In this document: positions 16,896 to 25,683 of the stretch, piece by piece
Layout: each line of letters begins with the position of its first letter
Numbering within the stretch: position 1 is the stretch's first letter
Notes under the pieces: model-generated
Database searches by the model: none
Seen by the model: the letters and a program-made list of their open reading frames with translations, nothing else
What the model was told of the DNA's origin: nothing
Assembly (NCBI RefSeq): GCF_025989145.1
Contig: NZ_JAPDNQ010000001.1
Span: 1,736,001-1,800,000, forward strand
DNA: 64,000 bases
Direction: 5' to 3'
From: Microbacterium sp. SSM24
GTDB taxonomy: Bacteria > Actinomycetota > Actinomycetes > Actinomycetales > Microbacteriaceae
Position numbers and translations under genes: made by a program

Positions 16896-18173
16896 GTGGC
16901 TGAGACGACCAAGCCCGCCAAGCGCGGCCGTCGCACCGTCGCACGCCACGGTGAACTCACGTCGCCGCACCCGTTCTCGCTGATCATGAAGGTGCTCGGC
17001 GTGATGGTGGCCGTCGTCCTCGTCTCGGGTGCCGGTGTCGCCGCATATGCCGCGATCGACATCACCACGAGCATCGCCGAGAACTCCGTCGAACTCGAGG
17101 GGCAGGCTCCGGTTCCGCCCGACATCGGCGCGATCGAGGGCGGCGTGAACGTGCTGCTGGTCGGCACCGATGAGTGCGAGCCCGAGTACGCGAGCATCTT
17201 CGGTGATCGCTGCACCGGGGCCGACTCGGGCGGCCAGCTCAACGACGTCAACATGCTGCTGCACATCTCCGACAATCCGCGTCGTGTGACGGTGGTCTCG
17301 TTCCCGCGCGACCTGATGGCTCCTATCCCCTCGTGCACGCGCGAAGACGGCTCGGTCAGCTCGGCGATGTCGAAGCAGCAGCTGAACTCGGCGTGGTCCT
17401 ACGGCGGGCTGTCGTGCGTCACGAAGACGATCTCCGAGCTGAGCGGAATGAACATCCCGTTCGCAGCGAAGGTCAGCTTCGGCAACGTGATCAACATCAC
17501 CGACGCGATCGGCGGCGTCGATGTCTGCATCGGCAACGGCGGTATCCGCGACTACTACACGGCCATCGACTGGCCGGCCGGAAACCGCAACGTCAAGGGC
17601 GTCGAGGCCCTCCAGTTCCTGCGCACCCGTCACGGGCTCCAGAACGGCAGCGACCTCGCCCGCATCAGCAACCAGCAGCAGTACATGTCGAGCCTGGCCC
17701 GCAAGCTCACGAGTGAAGACGTCCTGTCGAACCCCGCGACGCTGTACAAGCTCGCAACGACGGCCGTCGACAACATCACGCCGAGCCAGTCGCTGGCCAA
17801 CCCGACGACGATCGTGCAGATCGCGCTCGCGGTGAAGGACGTGCCGCTCGACGAGATCGTGTTCCTGCAGTACCCGGTCAACACCGATCCCGACGACATC
17901 AACCGCGTCGTCCCGAACTACGGTGCCGCCGACACGCTCTGGCAGCTGCTCGCCGAGAACAAGGCGATCAACGTGACGAACAACCCGGATGCCGGCGGCG
18001 GCGTCATCGCCGTCGACCCCGATCCGGCACAGACTCCCGCAGCGACGCCCGAGCCGACCGCCTCGGGCACGCCGGCGGCGACCGAGGCCGCGGTCGATCT
18101 TCCGAGCTCGATCTCGGGAACCTCAGGCGCTGACCAGACCTGCTCGGCGGGCAATCTGCGGGCGAACGGCTGA
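16896..18173 (+). CDS. LytR-CpsA-Psr (LCP) family cell-wall ligase 1
   Basis: A 425-residue membrane-anchored phosphotransferase that attaches glycopolymers such as teichoic or arabinogalactan-type chains to peptidoglycan. A basic cytoplasmic tail (KPAKRGRRTVARHG) and one helix (LIMKVLGVMVAVVLVSGAGVA) precede the extracellular LCP domain. The domain has VNVLLVGTDECE, ITVVSFPRDLMAPIP-type strand/Arg motif, SFGNVINITDAIGGVDV and FLRTRHGLQNGSDLARISNQ. The tail is Pro/Ala/Thr-rich. I prefer the GTG at 16896, which has GAGAGGA 5 nt upstream. A GTG at 16869 would add 9 residues. It overlaps the next LCP gene by 1 nt (TGATG), making a translationally coupled paralogue pair. Confidence 0.92.
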   Translation: MAETTKPAKRGRRTVARHGELTSPHPFSLIMKVLGVMVAVVLVSGAGVAAYAAIDITTSIAENSVELEGQAPVPPDIGAIEGGVNVLLVGTDECEPEYASIFGDRCTGADSGGQLNDVNMLLHISDNPRRVTVVSFPRDLMAPIPSCTREDGSVSSAMSKQQLNSAWSYGGLSCVTKTISELSGMNIPFAAKVSFGNVINITDAIGGVDVCIGNGGIRDYYTAIDWPAGNRNVKGVEALQFLRTRHGLQNGSDLARISNQQQYMSSLARKLTSEDVLSNPATLYKLATTAVDNITPSQSLANPTTIVQIALAVKDVPLDEIVFLQYPVNTDPDDINRVVPNYGAADTLWQLLAENKAINVTNNPDAGGGVIAVDPDPAQTPAATPEPTASGTPAATEAAVDLPSSISGTSGADQTCSAGNLRANG

Positions 18174-19462
18174 TGGCGGCGGACACCCGACCCTCCCGTG
18201 GGGGCCGCGCTCCGATGGCGCGCCACGCGGTTCATCGGGAGCGGCATCCGCTCCTCAGGTTCATTGCGATGGCCGCCGTGGCGCTCGGGGTCGTCGGTGC
18301 CAGCGCCGTGGGTCTCGTGGCCTTCAATGTGTGGGATGCCGCGAACTCCCTCGCCGCGAACGCCGTCGTCATCGGCAAGGACAAGCCCCTGCCGCCGTCC
18401 CTCGGGGCGATCGAGGGCGGTGTGAACCTCCTCGTGGTCGGGACCGACTCGTGCGAGGGTGCGAATGCGTCGCTGTCGGGTGCATGCCAGAACGGTGACA
18501 CCGCGGGGGAGCGCAACGACGTCACGATGCTCGTCCACATCTCGGACGAGCCCCGTCGGGTGACGGTCGTGTCGTTCCCGCGCGACATGGTCGTGCCCAT
18601 TCCGTCGTGCCCGACCGAGGACGGCTCGGGCAGCTACTCGGCGATGAGCGCGCAGATGCTGAACGCGTCGTACCAGTACGGCGGGCTGGCGTGCACGGTG
18701 CTCACGATCGAGGAGCTCATCGGCGACGACATCGACTTCGCCGCAGCGATCCGCTGGACGGGCGTCATCAACATGTCGGACGCCATCGGCGGCGTCGATG
18801 TGTGCGTCGCCGGCGACGTCAACGATCCGCACACCGGCCTGTCGCTCACTGCCGGCACGCACACCCTCCAGGGTGTCGAGGCGCTGCAGTTCCTGCGCAT
18901 GCGCCACGGCATCGGCGACGGCTCCGATCTCGGGCGCATCTCGAACCAGCAGCAGTTCATGTCGTCGCTCGTACGCAAGCTGCAGTCCGACTCCGTGCTC
19001 GCCAACCCGACCGTGCTGCTGAACCTCGCGACCACCGCGATCAGCCAGGTGCAGAAGCAGCAGCTGGTCCTGAGCCAGTCGCTCGCGAACCCGACGCTCA
19101 TGGTGCAGATCGCGATGGCGGTCAAGGACGTCCCCTACGAGGACATCGTCTTCGTGCAGTACCCGACGGCGTACTCCTCCGGGTACAGCAGGGTCGTGCC
19201 CGTCACTGAGGCTGCCGACGTGCTGTTCACCGCGCTGCGCGAGAACAAGCCCCTCGCCCTCACCGGCGAGGCGAGCCAGGGCTACGGCGTCGAGGTCACA
19301 GGCGAGGCCGCGAAGCCGACCCCGTCGGCGACCGCCACCCCCGACCCGACCGGCTCGGCCGCCCCGGGCGAGACGCCGGTCGCCGAGGAGCGGGTCGACC
19401 TGCCGTCCGACATCGCCGGCCAGACCGCGGCGCAGACCACCTGCACCGTCCCCCAGCGCTGA
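18173..19462 (+). CDS. LytR-CpsA-Psr (LCP) family cell-wall ligase 2
   Basis: A 429-residue paralogue of the preceding protein, with which it aligns along almost the whole length (VNLLVVGTDSCE, VVSFPRDMVVPIPSCPTEDGS, GVINMSDAIGGVDVCV, FLRMRHGIGDGSDLGRISNQ). It has one N-terminal membrane helix and an extracellular LCP domain with the conserved Arg/Asp residues that bind polyprenyl pyrophosphate. Cysteines shared by both (in TDSCEG, IPSC, GLACTV, VDVCV) suggest extracellular disulfides. The tail is a Pro/Thr/Ala linker ending TTCTVPQR. The ATG at 18173 overlaps the first gene's stop. An internal ATG at 18215 is possible but leaves the basic region short. Confidence 0.92.
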   Translation: MAADTRPSRGGRAPMARHAVHRERHPLLRFIAMAAVALGVVGASAVGLVAFNVWDAANSLAANAVVIGKDKPLPPSLGAIEGGVNLLVVGTDSCEGANASLSGACQNGDTAGERNDVTMLVHISDEPRRVTVVSFPRDMVVPIPSCPTEDGSGSYSAMSAQMLNASYQYGGLACTVLTIEELIGDDIDFAAAIRWTGVINMSDAIGGVDVCVAGDVNDPHTGLSLTAGTHTLQGVEALQFLRMRHGIGDGSDLGRISNQQQFMSSLVRKLQSDSVLANPTVLLNLATTAISQVQKQQLVLSQSLANPTLMVQIAMAVKDVPYEDIVFVQYPTAYSSGYSRVVPVTEAADVLFTALRENKPLALTGEASQGYGVEVTGEAAKPTPSATATPDPTGSAAPGETPVAEERVDLPSDIAGQTAAQTTCTVPQR

Positions 19463-19533
19463 CGGTTCGAATCGGCCGCGGTGAGCGGTTATGATTGCTG
19501 GGCGCGTCCGTGCCTTTTCGAAGCCGGATGCCT

Positions 19534-19625
19534 GGAGACGTCGCATAGTTCGGCCTAGTGCACCACCCTGCTAAGGTGGAGTCCCCTCACGGGGACCGAG
19601 GGTTCAAATCCCTCCGTCTCCGCCA
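19534..19625 (+). tRNA. tRNA-Ser (anticodon GCT), with encoded CCA
   Basis: Acceptor GGAGACG pairs with CGTCTCC (19615-19621). Anticodon loop CTGCTAA (19568-19574) is closed by CCACC/GGTGG, so GCT reads AGC/AGU. The long variable arm AGTCCCCTCACGGGGACC is serine-specific. CCA is encoded at 19623-19625. Its 3' end is duplicated at 38518, marking it as an island insertion site. Confidence 0.97.
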
Positions 19626-19842
19626 TGAATAGCCCCGATCAGGGGCTATTTCTGTTTCCGCGTGAGAACGATGTGAGAAGAGTATGCGCATGTTTCGTGC
19701 GCCCGCGCGCGATGTTGTCCGGTTCGGGCGGCGTTCGGTTCACTTCACGAACCGCGGAATCACGCGGATCTCGACGCCCTCACCTCGGCATCGACGGCGG
19801 CCGACGAAGGAGACGCGGGGATCGATTCCCTCCGTCTCCGCA
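19602..19842 (+). repeat. Left copy of the island-flanking direct repeat (attL-like)
   Basis: Starts in the tRNA T-arm (GTTCAAATCCCTCCGTCTCC) and runs through the terminator and 190 bp beyond. It matches 38518-38757 with nearly constant offset (18914-18916 bp). Shared blocks include CGTGAGAACGAT, CCGCGGAATCACGCGG and GACGCGGGGATCGA. The first 48 bases differ at one position; the rest is more diverged. It ends in a second tRNA-end-like piece, 19815-19842. Confidence 0.85.
19628..19650 (+). terminator. tRNA-Ser terminator
   Basis: AATAGCCCC-GATCA-GGGGCTATT is a perfect 9-bp stem followed by TCTGTTT, starting 2 nt after the CCA. The same hairpin, one base pair shorter, recurs at 38545-38565. 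Confidence 0.88.
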
Positions 19843-20103
19843 TGGACCGGATCGCGCGTGTGCGATGCCATTCACGGCAGCTCGCGGACTGAGGCTACTG
19901 AGTGGGAACACGCTGGGAACGGGACGGGGAACAGCCGTCGCGAGATCATCGCGCGGGCTTTTCTCATCTGGTTTGCCGGATGGTTTGTTCTCGAGCGCAT
20001 GGGCCGAGGGGTGGTCTGTCCACGGTAGGCGGGCGAGATCGCGTCACAGTCACCCGAACCTACAGGCAGCCCCGCACGGAACGGATGCTCGTATCCTGAT
20101 GAA
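19843..20103. other. Gene-poor left end of the island
   Basis: No convincing gene; an open frame reading out of the tRNA terminator has no codon signal. It contains the short direct repeats CTGGGAACACGCTGGGAACG near 19908 and ends in the ridA promoter (TATCCT, 20092-20097). Confidence 0.5.
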
Positions 20104-20502
20104 ATGCCGCGTTCCGTCGTTGCCGATCCCGCCGCACCGAGGCCAGTCGGGCCGTACTCGCACGCCGCGTCCGGCCCAGGCGATGTGCTGTACCTTTCCG
20201 GCCAGACCCCGATCGATCCGGATACGGCAGCGCTGAGTGATGGAGGGATCCGGGAGCAGACTGAGCGGGTGTTCGCGAATCTCGCGTCGGTTCTGGCGGC
20301 CGCCGATCGGAGCTTCGACGACGTGGTGAAAGTGAACGTCTATCTGATCGATATGGCCGATTTCGATGCGATGAACACCGTCTATGCCGGCGTGTTCTCG
20401 CCGCCGTACCCGGCACGCACCACCGTTGCTGTGGCAGGGCTTCCTCTTGGCGCACGAGTCGAGATCGAACTCGTCGCAACCTCACCCGTTCCCCCCAGTT
20501 AG
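20104..20502 (+). CDS. RidA-family reactive-imine deaminase
   Basis: A 132-residue protein of the YjgF/YER057c/UK114 family, which hydrolyses reactive enamine/imine intermediates released by PLP enzymes. Family features are GPYSHAASGPGDVLYLSGQTP, an acidic helix region around EQTERVFANLASVL, VKVNVYLIDMADF, and ARTTVAVAGLPLGARVEIELVA with the active-site Arg that binds the substrate carboxylate. Length is standard. A -10 box TATCCT ends 6 nt before the ATG and there is no ribosome site, so it is probably leaderless. It lies just inside the island, next to remnants of a LysR gene and an M20 peptidase gene, and may be the surviving member of an amine or amino-acid catabolic cluster. Confidence 0.9.
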   Translation: MPRSVVADPAAPRPVGPYSHAASGPGDVLYLSGQTPIDPDTAALSDGGIREQTERVFANLASVLAAADRSFDDVVKVNVYLIDMADFDAMNTVYAGVFSPPYPARTTVAVAGLPLGARVEIELVATSPVPPS

Positions 20503-20542
20503 TCGCGCGCACCGCCGCGCGCGGGCGAACCGCAACTCACCA

Positions 20543-20920
20543 TCACAGCCTGACGTCTGTTGATGCTGTGTGCAGTGCCGCGGTCGCGGCGGCGACGATG
20601 GGACTTGTCTCGCTTCCGGCCCTGATAGAGAGGTCGATCGTGCGCGCGGCGCCGAGAGGCACAAGACGCACGCCCTCGAGATCGCGCACACTCAGGTTCG
20701 GGAGGAATCCCGCGGCGAGGCCGTGCGCCACGATCTCGGCGTGAAGATAGACGTCGGCTGACTCGTAGGCCACGCGGGGCACGAATCCCGCGTCGCGGCA
20801 GACGCTGTCGGTCCAGTGACGCACGCTGCTGCCGACGTGCTCCACGACCCATGGGTTCTCGACAAGATCGGAGAGTGATCGCGCGCGCTGCCGCTCGCGT
20901 CGGCCAATCGGACGCAAAGG
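20543..20920 (-). pseudogene. LysR-type regulator, C-terminal fragment only
   Basis: About 125 residues match the end of a LysR effector domain: an NPL start as in the usual HPL turn, then LSDLVENPWVVEHVGSSV, GFVPRVAYESADVYLHAEIVAHGLAAGFLPNL and VRLVPLGAARTIDLSIR. The whole DNA-binding helix-turn-helix and half of the effector domain are missing. Upstream, within a few bases, the sequence becomes the C-terminal coding part of an M20 peptidase on the other strand. A single deletion that removed the 5' ends of two divergent genes explains this. It cannot bind DNA and is unlikely to be functional. Confidence 0.8.
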
Positions 20921-21120
20921 GTTCACCTGTCATGGCGAGCGAGGACTTCGGGCTATACGCCGACCACGTTCCGGCCAACTTCACCTTCATCGGCAACGGA
21001 CTCGCCGGCCAGCGCGGGGGCGTCCCGCTGCACAGTCACGACTACGACTTCAACGACGCCATATTGCCCGTGGGGATCCGGTACTACAGCGCTCTCGCCG
21101 CCCGAACGACTCTCGAGTGA
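20914..21120 (+). pseudogene. M20-family amidohydrolase/peptidase, C-terminal fragment
   Basis: About 68 residues match the end of M20D amidohydrolases (hippurate or N-acyl amino acid hydrolase type): GSPVMASEDFGLYADHVPAN with the metal-ligand Glu of the SEDF motif, then FIGNG, and PLHSHDYDFNDAILPVGIRY with the His ligand. The first 300 or so residues, including the other metal ligands, are missing. The fragment is fused back-to-back with the LysR fragment at about 20914-20920. The frame runs to a normal stop with no internal damage, so the deletion is probably recent. Confidence 0.8.
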
Positions 21121-21192
21121 TAGATCGCCATTCTCGCTCCTCGGCGTGGAACCCCCAGGATCCGCTCCAAGGGCCATGTGTAGTCTGCGGAC

Positions 21193-22191
21193 ATGGAGGC
21201 GATCCGAGTGGGGATTGTGGCCGACCCGGCCTCACCCACGAAAGCCGCGCGCCGGATGACCGATCTCGCTCCGCCGGATGGCGTCGGTCGCCGGGGCTGG
21301 AGCATCCAGCTCGTGAGCGAGCCCTTCACCCTCGGGTCCGAGGACGTCGACACCGCACTCGCACGACTGCGGTCGCAGAGTGTCGAACAGCAATGGGACC
21401 TGGTGATCGGGGTTACCGAGCTTCCGATTCGCGACGACGATGGTCGCTACCTACTGGCAGCGATCGACCCGCAGCGACGGTCGGCTGTGCTCTCGCTGCC
21501 TGCACTCGGCGGGTTCCGTGTCAACACCCGCGCCCGTGACGCCGTGCGAGTGCTCGTGAGCGGGATGGCCGAACCCGCCTCGCCCGAGGAGAAGCGCCTG
21601 CCTCTCCCCGGTCGCGGTGCGCGTGCACGGGTGCTCTTGGGCATGGTGCTGGCCAACCGTCCGTGGCTGCTCGCCGCGGGACTCAAGTCCGCGCTCGTGG
21701 CGGCCTTGGCGACCGGCGCGGTGGCGACGATCCAACCGACCGTGTGGACGCTTGCCGCATCCCTATCGGGATGGCGCCTCTGGGTGGCGACCGTCGCCTC
21801 GATCATGATCGTGGTCGCCTGGATCGTGATCGACGGTGAACTCTGGGACCGCCCCGAGAACGGCACCGTCCAGGCCCGGGAGCGGTCCCGGCTCTACAAC
21901 ACCTCGACGCTGCTGACTCTGACGATCGGAGTCATCATCTGCTATCTGGTCCTGTACCTCGTGAACCTGACCTGGGCACTGTTCGTTCTGGATCCAGACG
22001 TCATCGGAGAGTGGCTTGGTGAGTCGGCCGGGTACGGTGATCTGTTCGTGCTCACCTGGTTCGTCGCGTCGGTGGCGACGCTCGGCGGTGCGCTCGGCAC
22101 GGGCCTGGAGTCGGACGACGCCATCCGCGCGGCCGCCTATTCGAAGCGCGAAGAGGATCGCCGCGCCCGACTGGCGGAGGAGCGGACCTAG
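21193..22191 (+). CDS. Membrane protein of unknown function
   Basis: A 332-residue protein I cannot assign. Residues 1-115 look globular (RVGIVADPASPTKAARRM, WDLVIGVTELPIRDDDGRYL, RSAVLSLPALGGFRV), resembling a small alpha/beta domain. About five hydrophobic segments follow, including LLAAGLKSALVAALATGAVA, LWVATVASIMIVVAWIVI, LTLTIGVIICYLVLYLV and LFVLTWFVASVATLGGALG, then a charged tail (SKREEDRRARLAEERT). The -10 box TAGTCT ends 6 nt before the ATG with no ribosome site, so it is probably leaderless. It lies between the deletion scar and the MEDS-LuxR regulator, with no sign that it belongs to the chaperone operon. Confidence 0.7.
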   Translation: MEAIRVGIVADPASPTKAARRMTDLAPPDGVGRRGWSIQLVSEPFTLGSEDVDTALARLRSQSVEQQWDLVIGVTELPIRDDDGRYLLAAIDPQRRSAVLSLPALGGFRVNTRARDAVRVLVSGMAEPASPEEKRLPLPGRGARARVLLGMVLANRPWLLAAGLKSALVAALATGAVATIQPTVWTLAASLSGWRLWVATVASIMIVVAWIVIDGELWDRPENGTVQARERSRLYNTSTLLTLTIGVIICYLVLYLVNLTWALFVLDPDVIGEWLGESAGYGDLFVLTWFVASVATLGGALGTGLESDDAIRAAAYSKREEDRRARLAEERT

Positions 22192-22224
22192 CGGGCGCCG
22201 GAGATCAGCTCCGCGGAGCCCCCG

Positions 22225-22253
22225 TTGACCGCCACCCCGGCCGCGCCTAGGGT
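22225..22253 (+). promoter_or_regulatory. Promoter of the MEDS-LuxR regulator gene
   Basis: TTGACC (22225-22230) and TAGGGT (22248-22253) are exactly 17 nt apart. Transcription would begin at about 22260, on the ATG of a 9-codon upstream ORF at 22261. Confidence 0.65.
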
Positions 22254-22260
22254 CAGGACT

Positions 22261-22290
22261 ATGGGGCTACAAGAGCAGGGCCCCCCATGA
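22261..22290 (+). CDS. Nine-codon leaderless upstream ORF (MGLQEQGPP)
   Basis: ATG at the predicted transcript start, nine codons, and a TGA that overlaps the regulator's ATG (ATGA at 22287-22290). The regulator start has no convincing ribosome site of its own, so its translation probably depends on ribosomes finishing this peptide. Its existence as a peptide is inferred from layout only. Confidence 0.45.
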   Translation: MGLQEQGPP

Positions 22291-23150
22291 CCGACCTGCT
22301 CATGGGAATCCCAGGTGTGGGAGCGGTCTACCCCGGGATCCATGTCTGCGCCCTCTTCTCCGGACCGATCGAGAGAGACCGGCTGCTGGTGCAGTTCCTG
22401 CAGGAGGGCCTGCGCCACGGCGATCAATGCGTCTGCCTCATGGACGAACTCGAGCCGGAGAACATGCGGCAGAGGGCGTATGGACCTGCGGAGCTCGGGG
22501 ACACCAGCCGACCCGGTCACCTCAGCCTGCACTCAGCGCCCGACGCTTACCTTCGGGACGGCGAACTCACGCCACAGCAGACGATCTCGCAGCTCGTTCC
22601 CGTCCCGGCTTCGACCATCGAGCAGGGGATCCCCTTGCTGCGAGCGGCGGGGCAGATGTCGCAAGCACCATTCGGGCCCGGTGCGAAGGAATTCTCCGCC
22701 TACGAGTCCGCAGTCATCCTCATACTCGCCGAATTGCCCACTGTCTTCCTCTGCCTGTATGACATGCGGCGTTTCGGGGCCGGAATGCTCGCTGACGTGC
22801 TGAAGGTGCACTCCAGGATCCTGCTCGATGGCACCGTGCTGTACAACCCGCATTCCGTGGCCCCGCCCGCTGGCCCCGATCCCGCACGCGCTGCGGTCCT
22901 TCCTGCGCTGGCGGGACTTCGCAGCGACCGCGGACCCGGCGACGACCAGTGGCCTTCCCTGACCGGCGCAGAGGTTCGCATCGCAGGGTTCATCGGCATC
23001 GGGATGACCAATCGTGAGACGGCCCACGAGTTGATCGTGTCCCCGCACACGGTGGACGCGCACCTCAAGCACATCTACCAGAAGCTGGGTATCCACTCGC
23101 GTGCCGAGCTCGCCGTTCTCTCATTCCGCCACGGCTCCCCGTCCGACTGA
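22287..23150 (+). CDS. MEDS-domain LuxR-type transcription regulator
   Basis: A 287-residue regulator. The N-terminal part (about 15-190) matches the MEDS/DcmR sensory domain: [38 protein letters not shown], and a late [21 protein letters not shown] block. Cys residues in HVCALF and QCVCLM are in positions that could sense redox state or metal, though this is inference. The C-terminal LuxR/GerE helix-turn-helix (about 222-285) reads [20 protein letters not shown], then [20 protein letters not shown] and [12 protein letters not shown]. It ends 122 bp before dnaK on the same strand and is the best candidate regulator of the chaperone operon. A start at 22302 is possible. Confidence 0.85.
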   Translation: MTDLLMGIPGVGAVYPGIHVCALFSGPIERDRLLVQFLQEGLRHGDQCVCLMDELEPENMRQRAYGPAELGDTSRPGHLSLHSAPDAYLRDGELTPQQTISQLVPVPASTIEQGIPLLRAAGQMSQAPFGPGAKEFSAYESAVILILAELPTVFLCLYDMRRFGAGMLADVLKVHSRILLDGTVLYNPHSVAPPAGPDPARAAVLPALAGLRSDRGPGDDQWPSLTGAEVRIAGFIGIGMTNRETAHELIVSPHTVDAHLKHIYQKLGIHSRAELAVLSFRHGSPSD

Positions 23151-23202
23151 CGTCGCCTCACGGGGTCGGTTCGCCGAGACATCCGCGGCGCAGATATACC
23201 CA

Positions 23203-23220
23203 TTCACGGGATGCCGTGAA
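23203..23220 (+). promoter_or_regulatory. Candidate operator upstream of dnaK
   Basis: TTCACGG-GATG-CCGTGAA is a perfect 7-bp inverted repeat, just downstream of a possible -10 TATACC (23195-23200). It would cover the transcript start of the chaperone operon. No HAIR (HspR) or CIRCE (HrcA) element is visible in this gap, so control differs from the usual actinobacterial dnaK operon. Confidence 0.5.
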
Positions 23221-23272
23221 GCACGCTGCTCCGAAGCATGGAGGAGTAGGCGTCGAGCGAACGGAGCGTGTC

Positions 23273-25171
23273 ATGGGTAGATGTGTGGGTATCGACCTGG
23301 GAACGACCAATTCGGTGATCGGGGCGATGGAGGGCAGCCAGCCTCAGATCATCCCCAATGCCGAAGGAAACAGGACCACACCGTCGGTCGTCGCGTTCCT
23401 TGAAAGCGGCGAACGACTCGTGGGACAGATGGCCCGTCGACAGGCGATCCTGAACCCCAAGGGGACGATCTACTCGGCCAAGCGCTTCGTGGGGCGGAAG
23501 TACGACGAGGTGCAGAGCGAAGTCCACACTGTCTCGTACGACGTCACAGCAGGACCTGACGGCGCCGTCCGATTCTCGGTCAACGGCAAGCTGTACGCAC
23601 CGGAGGAGATCTCGGCGCAGGTTCTGCGCAAACTGGCGGACGACGCAGGCAAAGCACTCGGCGAACGGGTGACGGAAGCAGTGATCACGGTGCCGGCGCA
23701 TTTCAACGACGCCCAGCGGCAGGCAACCAAGGACGCGGGCAAGATCGCAGGGCTCGATGTGCTCCGCATCATCAATGAGCCCACTGCGGCCGCCCTCGCA
23801 TACGGGATGGAGAAGCTCGAGAACGAGACCATTCTGGTCTTCGACCTCGGAGGCGGCACCTTCGATGTCAGCCTTCTCACCGTGGGGGAGGGCGTCGTCG
23901 AGGTCCGGTCGACCGCAGGCGACACTCACCTCGGAGGTGACGACTTCGATCGACGCATCGTGGATTACCTCGCGGACGAGTTCAAGAAGGACGTCGGCAT
24001 CGACCTGCGGCAGGACCCGCAAGCCCTGCAGCGGCTGTTCGAAGCCGCCGAGAAGGCAAAGGTGGAACTGTCGTCCGTCACCCAGACCGCGGTGAACCTC
24101 CCCTTCGTGACGGCGGATGCCTCGGGCCCGAAGCATCTGAACGTCAACCTGATGCGGTCGACGTTCGACCAGCTCACCGCGGACCTCGTCGAGCGCTGCA
24201 TGGATCCCGTGAAGCAGGCGCTGGGGGACGCGAAGGTCACCGCGAATGACATCGACGAGGTCATTCTCGTCGGCGGCTCCACGCGCATTCCCGCCGTTCA
24301 GAGCTTGGTTCGCCGAATGACCGGTGGCAAAGAGCCCAACATGACCGTCAACCCGGACGAGGTCGTCGCGCTCGGCGCGGCCGTCCAGGCCGCGATCATC
24401 AAGGGCGATGTCAAGGACGTTCTGCTGCTGGATGTCACACCGCTCTCGCTGGGCTTGGAGACCCAGGGCGGGGTGATGACCAAGGTCATCGAGCGCAACA
24501 CCACCATCCCGGCGCGTCGAACCGAGGTCTTCAGCACCGCCGAAGACAACCAGCCGGCCGTGGACGTCGTCGTCCTCCAGGGCGAGCGCGAGCGAGCCAG
24601 CGACAATCGGGCGCTGGCAAGATTCCGACTGGAGGACATCCGTCCGGCGCCGCGCGGCGAGCCTCAGGTCGAGGTCACGTTCGACATCGATGCCAACGGC
24701 ATCCTCCATGTGTCGGCAAAGGACAAGGACACCGGCGGCGAGCAGGAGGTCACCATCAGCGAGACCTCGACCCTCGACCCGGCGGAGATCGAGCGGATGG
24801 TCTCGGACGCGGAGGCGCACCGCAGCGAGGATGCTCAGCTCCGTGAGTTCGTCGACGCCCGCAACGCACTCGACTCCGTGGCCTACCAGGTCCAACGCCA
24901 GCTGGAAGCGGCCGGCGAGGCGGTTCCCGCGCACGACCGTGCCCGGGCGGAGATGCTGGTGAGCGACGCGCGAAAAGCCCTCGACGAGCAGACGCCGATC
25001 GACCGTCTCCGCTCCCTCACCGGAGAGCTGCACCAGATGGCTCAGGCGCTGAGCATGTCCGGCTCCGGCCAGGCCCAGCCCGACGCCGCCGGCGGATCGT
25101 CTGGATCCGGCGGGTCTGACCTCGGCGACGACGCGGACGATGTGATCGACGCCGAGTTCACGGCGCACTGA
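23273..25171 (+). CDS. dnaK: Hsp70 chaperone DnaK (accessory copy)
   Basis: A 632-residue Hsp70 that holds and refolds unfolded proteins in an ATP-driven cycle. The ATPase domain has [52 protein letters not shown] and [19 protein letters not shown]. The substrate domain starts [19 protein letters not shown]. The tail is short and acidic and ends [15 protein letters not shown] chose the ATG before GRCVGIDLG, with CGGAG about 8 nt upstream. It leads an operon with grpE (8 nt gap), dnaJ, cbpM and clpB. Its place on a tRNA island, and the non-standard partner set, suggest a second copy beside the chromosomal dnaK, which is not in the window. Confidence 0.97.
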   Translation: MGRCVGIDLGTTNSVIGAMEGSQPQIIPNAEGNRTTPSVVAFLESGERLVGQMARRQAILNPKGTIYSAKRFVGRKYDEVQSEVHTVSYDVTAGPDGAVRFSVNGKLYAPEEISAQVLRKLADDAGKALGERVTEAVITVPAHFNDAQRQATKDAGKIAGLDVLRIINEPTAAALAYGMEKLENETILVFDLGGGTFDVSLLTVGEGVVEVRSTAGDTHLGGDDFDRRIVDYLADEFKKDVGIDLRQDPQALQRLFEAAEKAKVELSSVTQTAVNLPFVTADASGPKHLNVNLMRSTFDQLTADLVERCMDPVKQALGDAKVTANDIDEVILVGGSTRIPAVQSLVRRMTGGKEPNMTVNPDEVVALGAAVQAAIIKGDVKDVLLLDVTPLSLGLETQGGVMTKVIERNTTIPARRTEVFSTAEDNQPAVDVVVLQGERERASDNRALARFRLEDIRPAPRGEPQVEVTFDIDANGILHVSAKDKDTGGEQEVTISETSTLDPAEIERMVSDAEAHRSEDAQLREFVDARNALDSVAYQVQRQLEAAGEAVPAHDRARAEMLVSDARKALDEQTPIDRLRSLTGELHQMAQALSMSGSGQAQPDAAGGSSGSGGSDLGDDADDVIDAEFTAH

Positions 25172-25179
25172 GCCACATC

Positions 25180-25683
25180 ATGTCCGGACAGGAGACGCCC
25201 CCACCCGAATCCGGCGACGACGGCGCTGCGGACGGCGTGGCCGATGCCGCCAAGCAGATCGCCGAACTCGAGGACCTGTGGCGCCGCACCGCCGCGGAGC
25301 TGGAGAACTTCCGCAAGCGGTGCGCGAAAGATGTGACCCGGGCGCGTGTGCAGGAGCGTGCCGCCGTGGCATCCCGCTGGTTGCCCGTCCTCGACAACCT
25401 CGAGCGTGCCCTCGAGCACGCCGCCTCCAACCCGGAACTGATCGTCGAGGGAGTGGATGCTGTGCGCCAGCAGGCGCTCAGTGTCCTCACCGACCTGGGG
25501 TACCCGCGGCGTGAAGACGAGACCGGCAAACCGTTCGACCCCGCACGCCACGAAGCCGTCAGCACCATCGCTGACACGAACCTCGTGCCGGGTACGGTCG
25601 CGCACGTAATCCGACCCGGCTACGGGCCTGACGAAGAGATCCTCCGGCCGGCGTCCGTGATAGTAGCGACCAGGAGCGAGTAA
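25180..25683 (+). CDS. grpE: GrpE nucleotide-exchange factor
   Basis: A 167-residue co-chaperone that releases ADP from DnaK. An acidic N-terminal tail precedes the long dimerising helix (QIAELEDLWRRTAAELENFR). The conserved core is RKRCAKDVTRARVQERAAVA and RWLPVLDNLERALEHA, and the C-terminal beta domain ends FDPARHEAVSTIADTNLVPG and GYGPDEEILRPASVIVA. It is shorter than most GrpE proteins, mainly in the N-terminal tail. The stop overlaps the dnaJ start (TAATG), so DnaK, GrpE and DnaJ should be made in linked amounts. Confidence 0.95.
   Translation: MSGQETPPPESGDDGAADGVADAAKQIAELEDLWRRTAAELENFRKRCAKDVTRARVQERAAVASRWLPVLDNLERALEHAASNPELIVEGVDAVRQQALSVLTDLGYPRREDETGKPFDPARHEAVSTIADTNLVPGTVAHVIRPGYGPDEEILRPASVIVATRSE

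Noticed and set aside
19625..20236. 203-codon frame starting at the tRNA CCA
   Set aside because: Begins inside the tRNA terminator hairpin and overlaps ridA; no codon signal.
23151..23272. HAIR or CIRCE heat-shock operator before dnaK
   Set aside because: Searched by eye for CTTGAGT/ACTCAAG and TTAGCACTC/GAGTGCTAA halves; none found.
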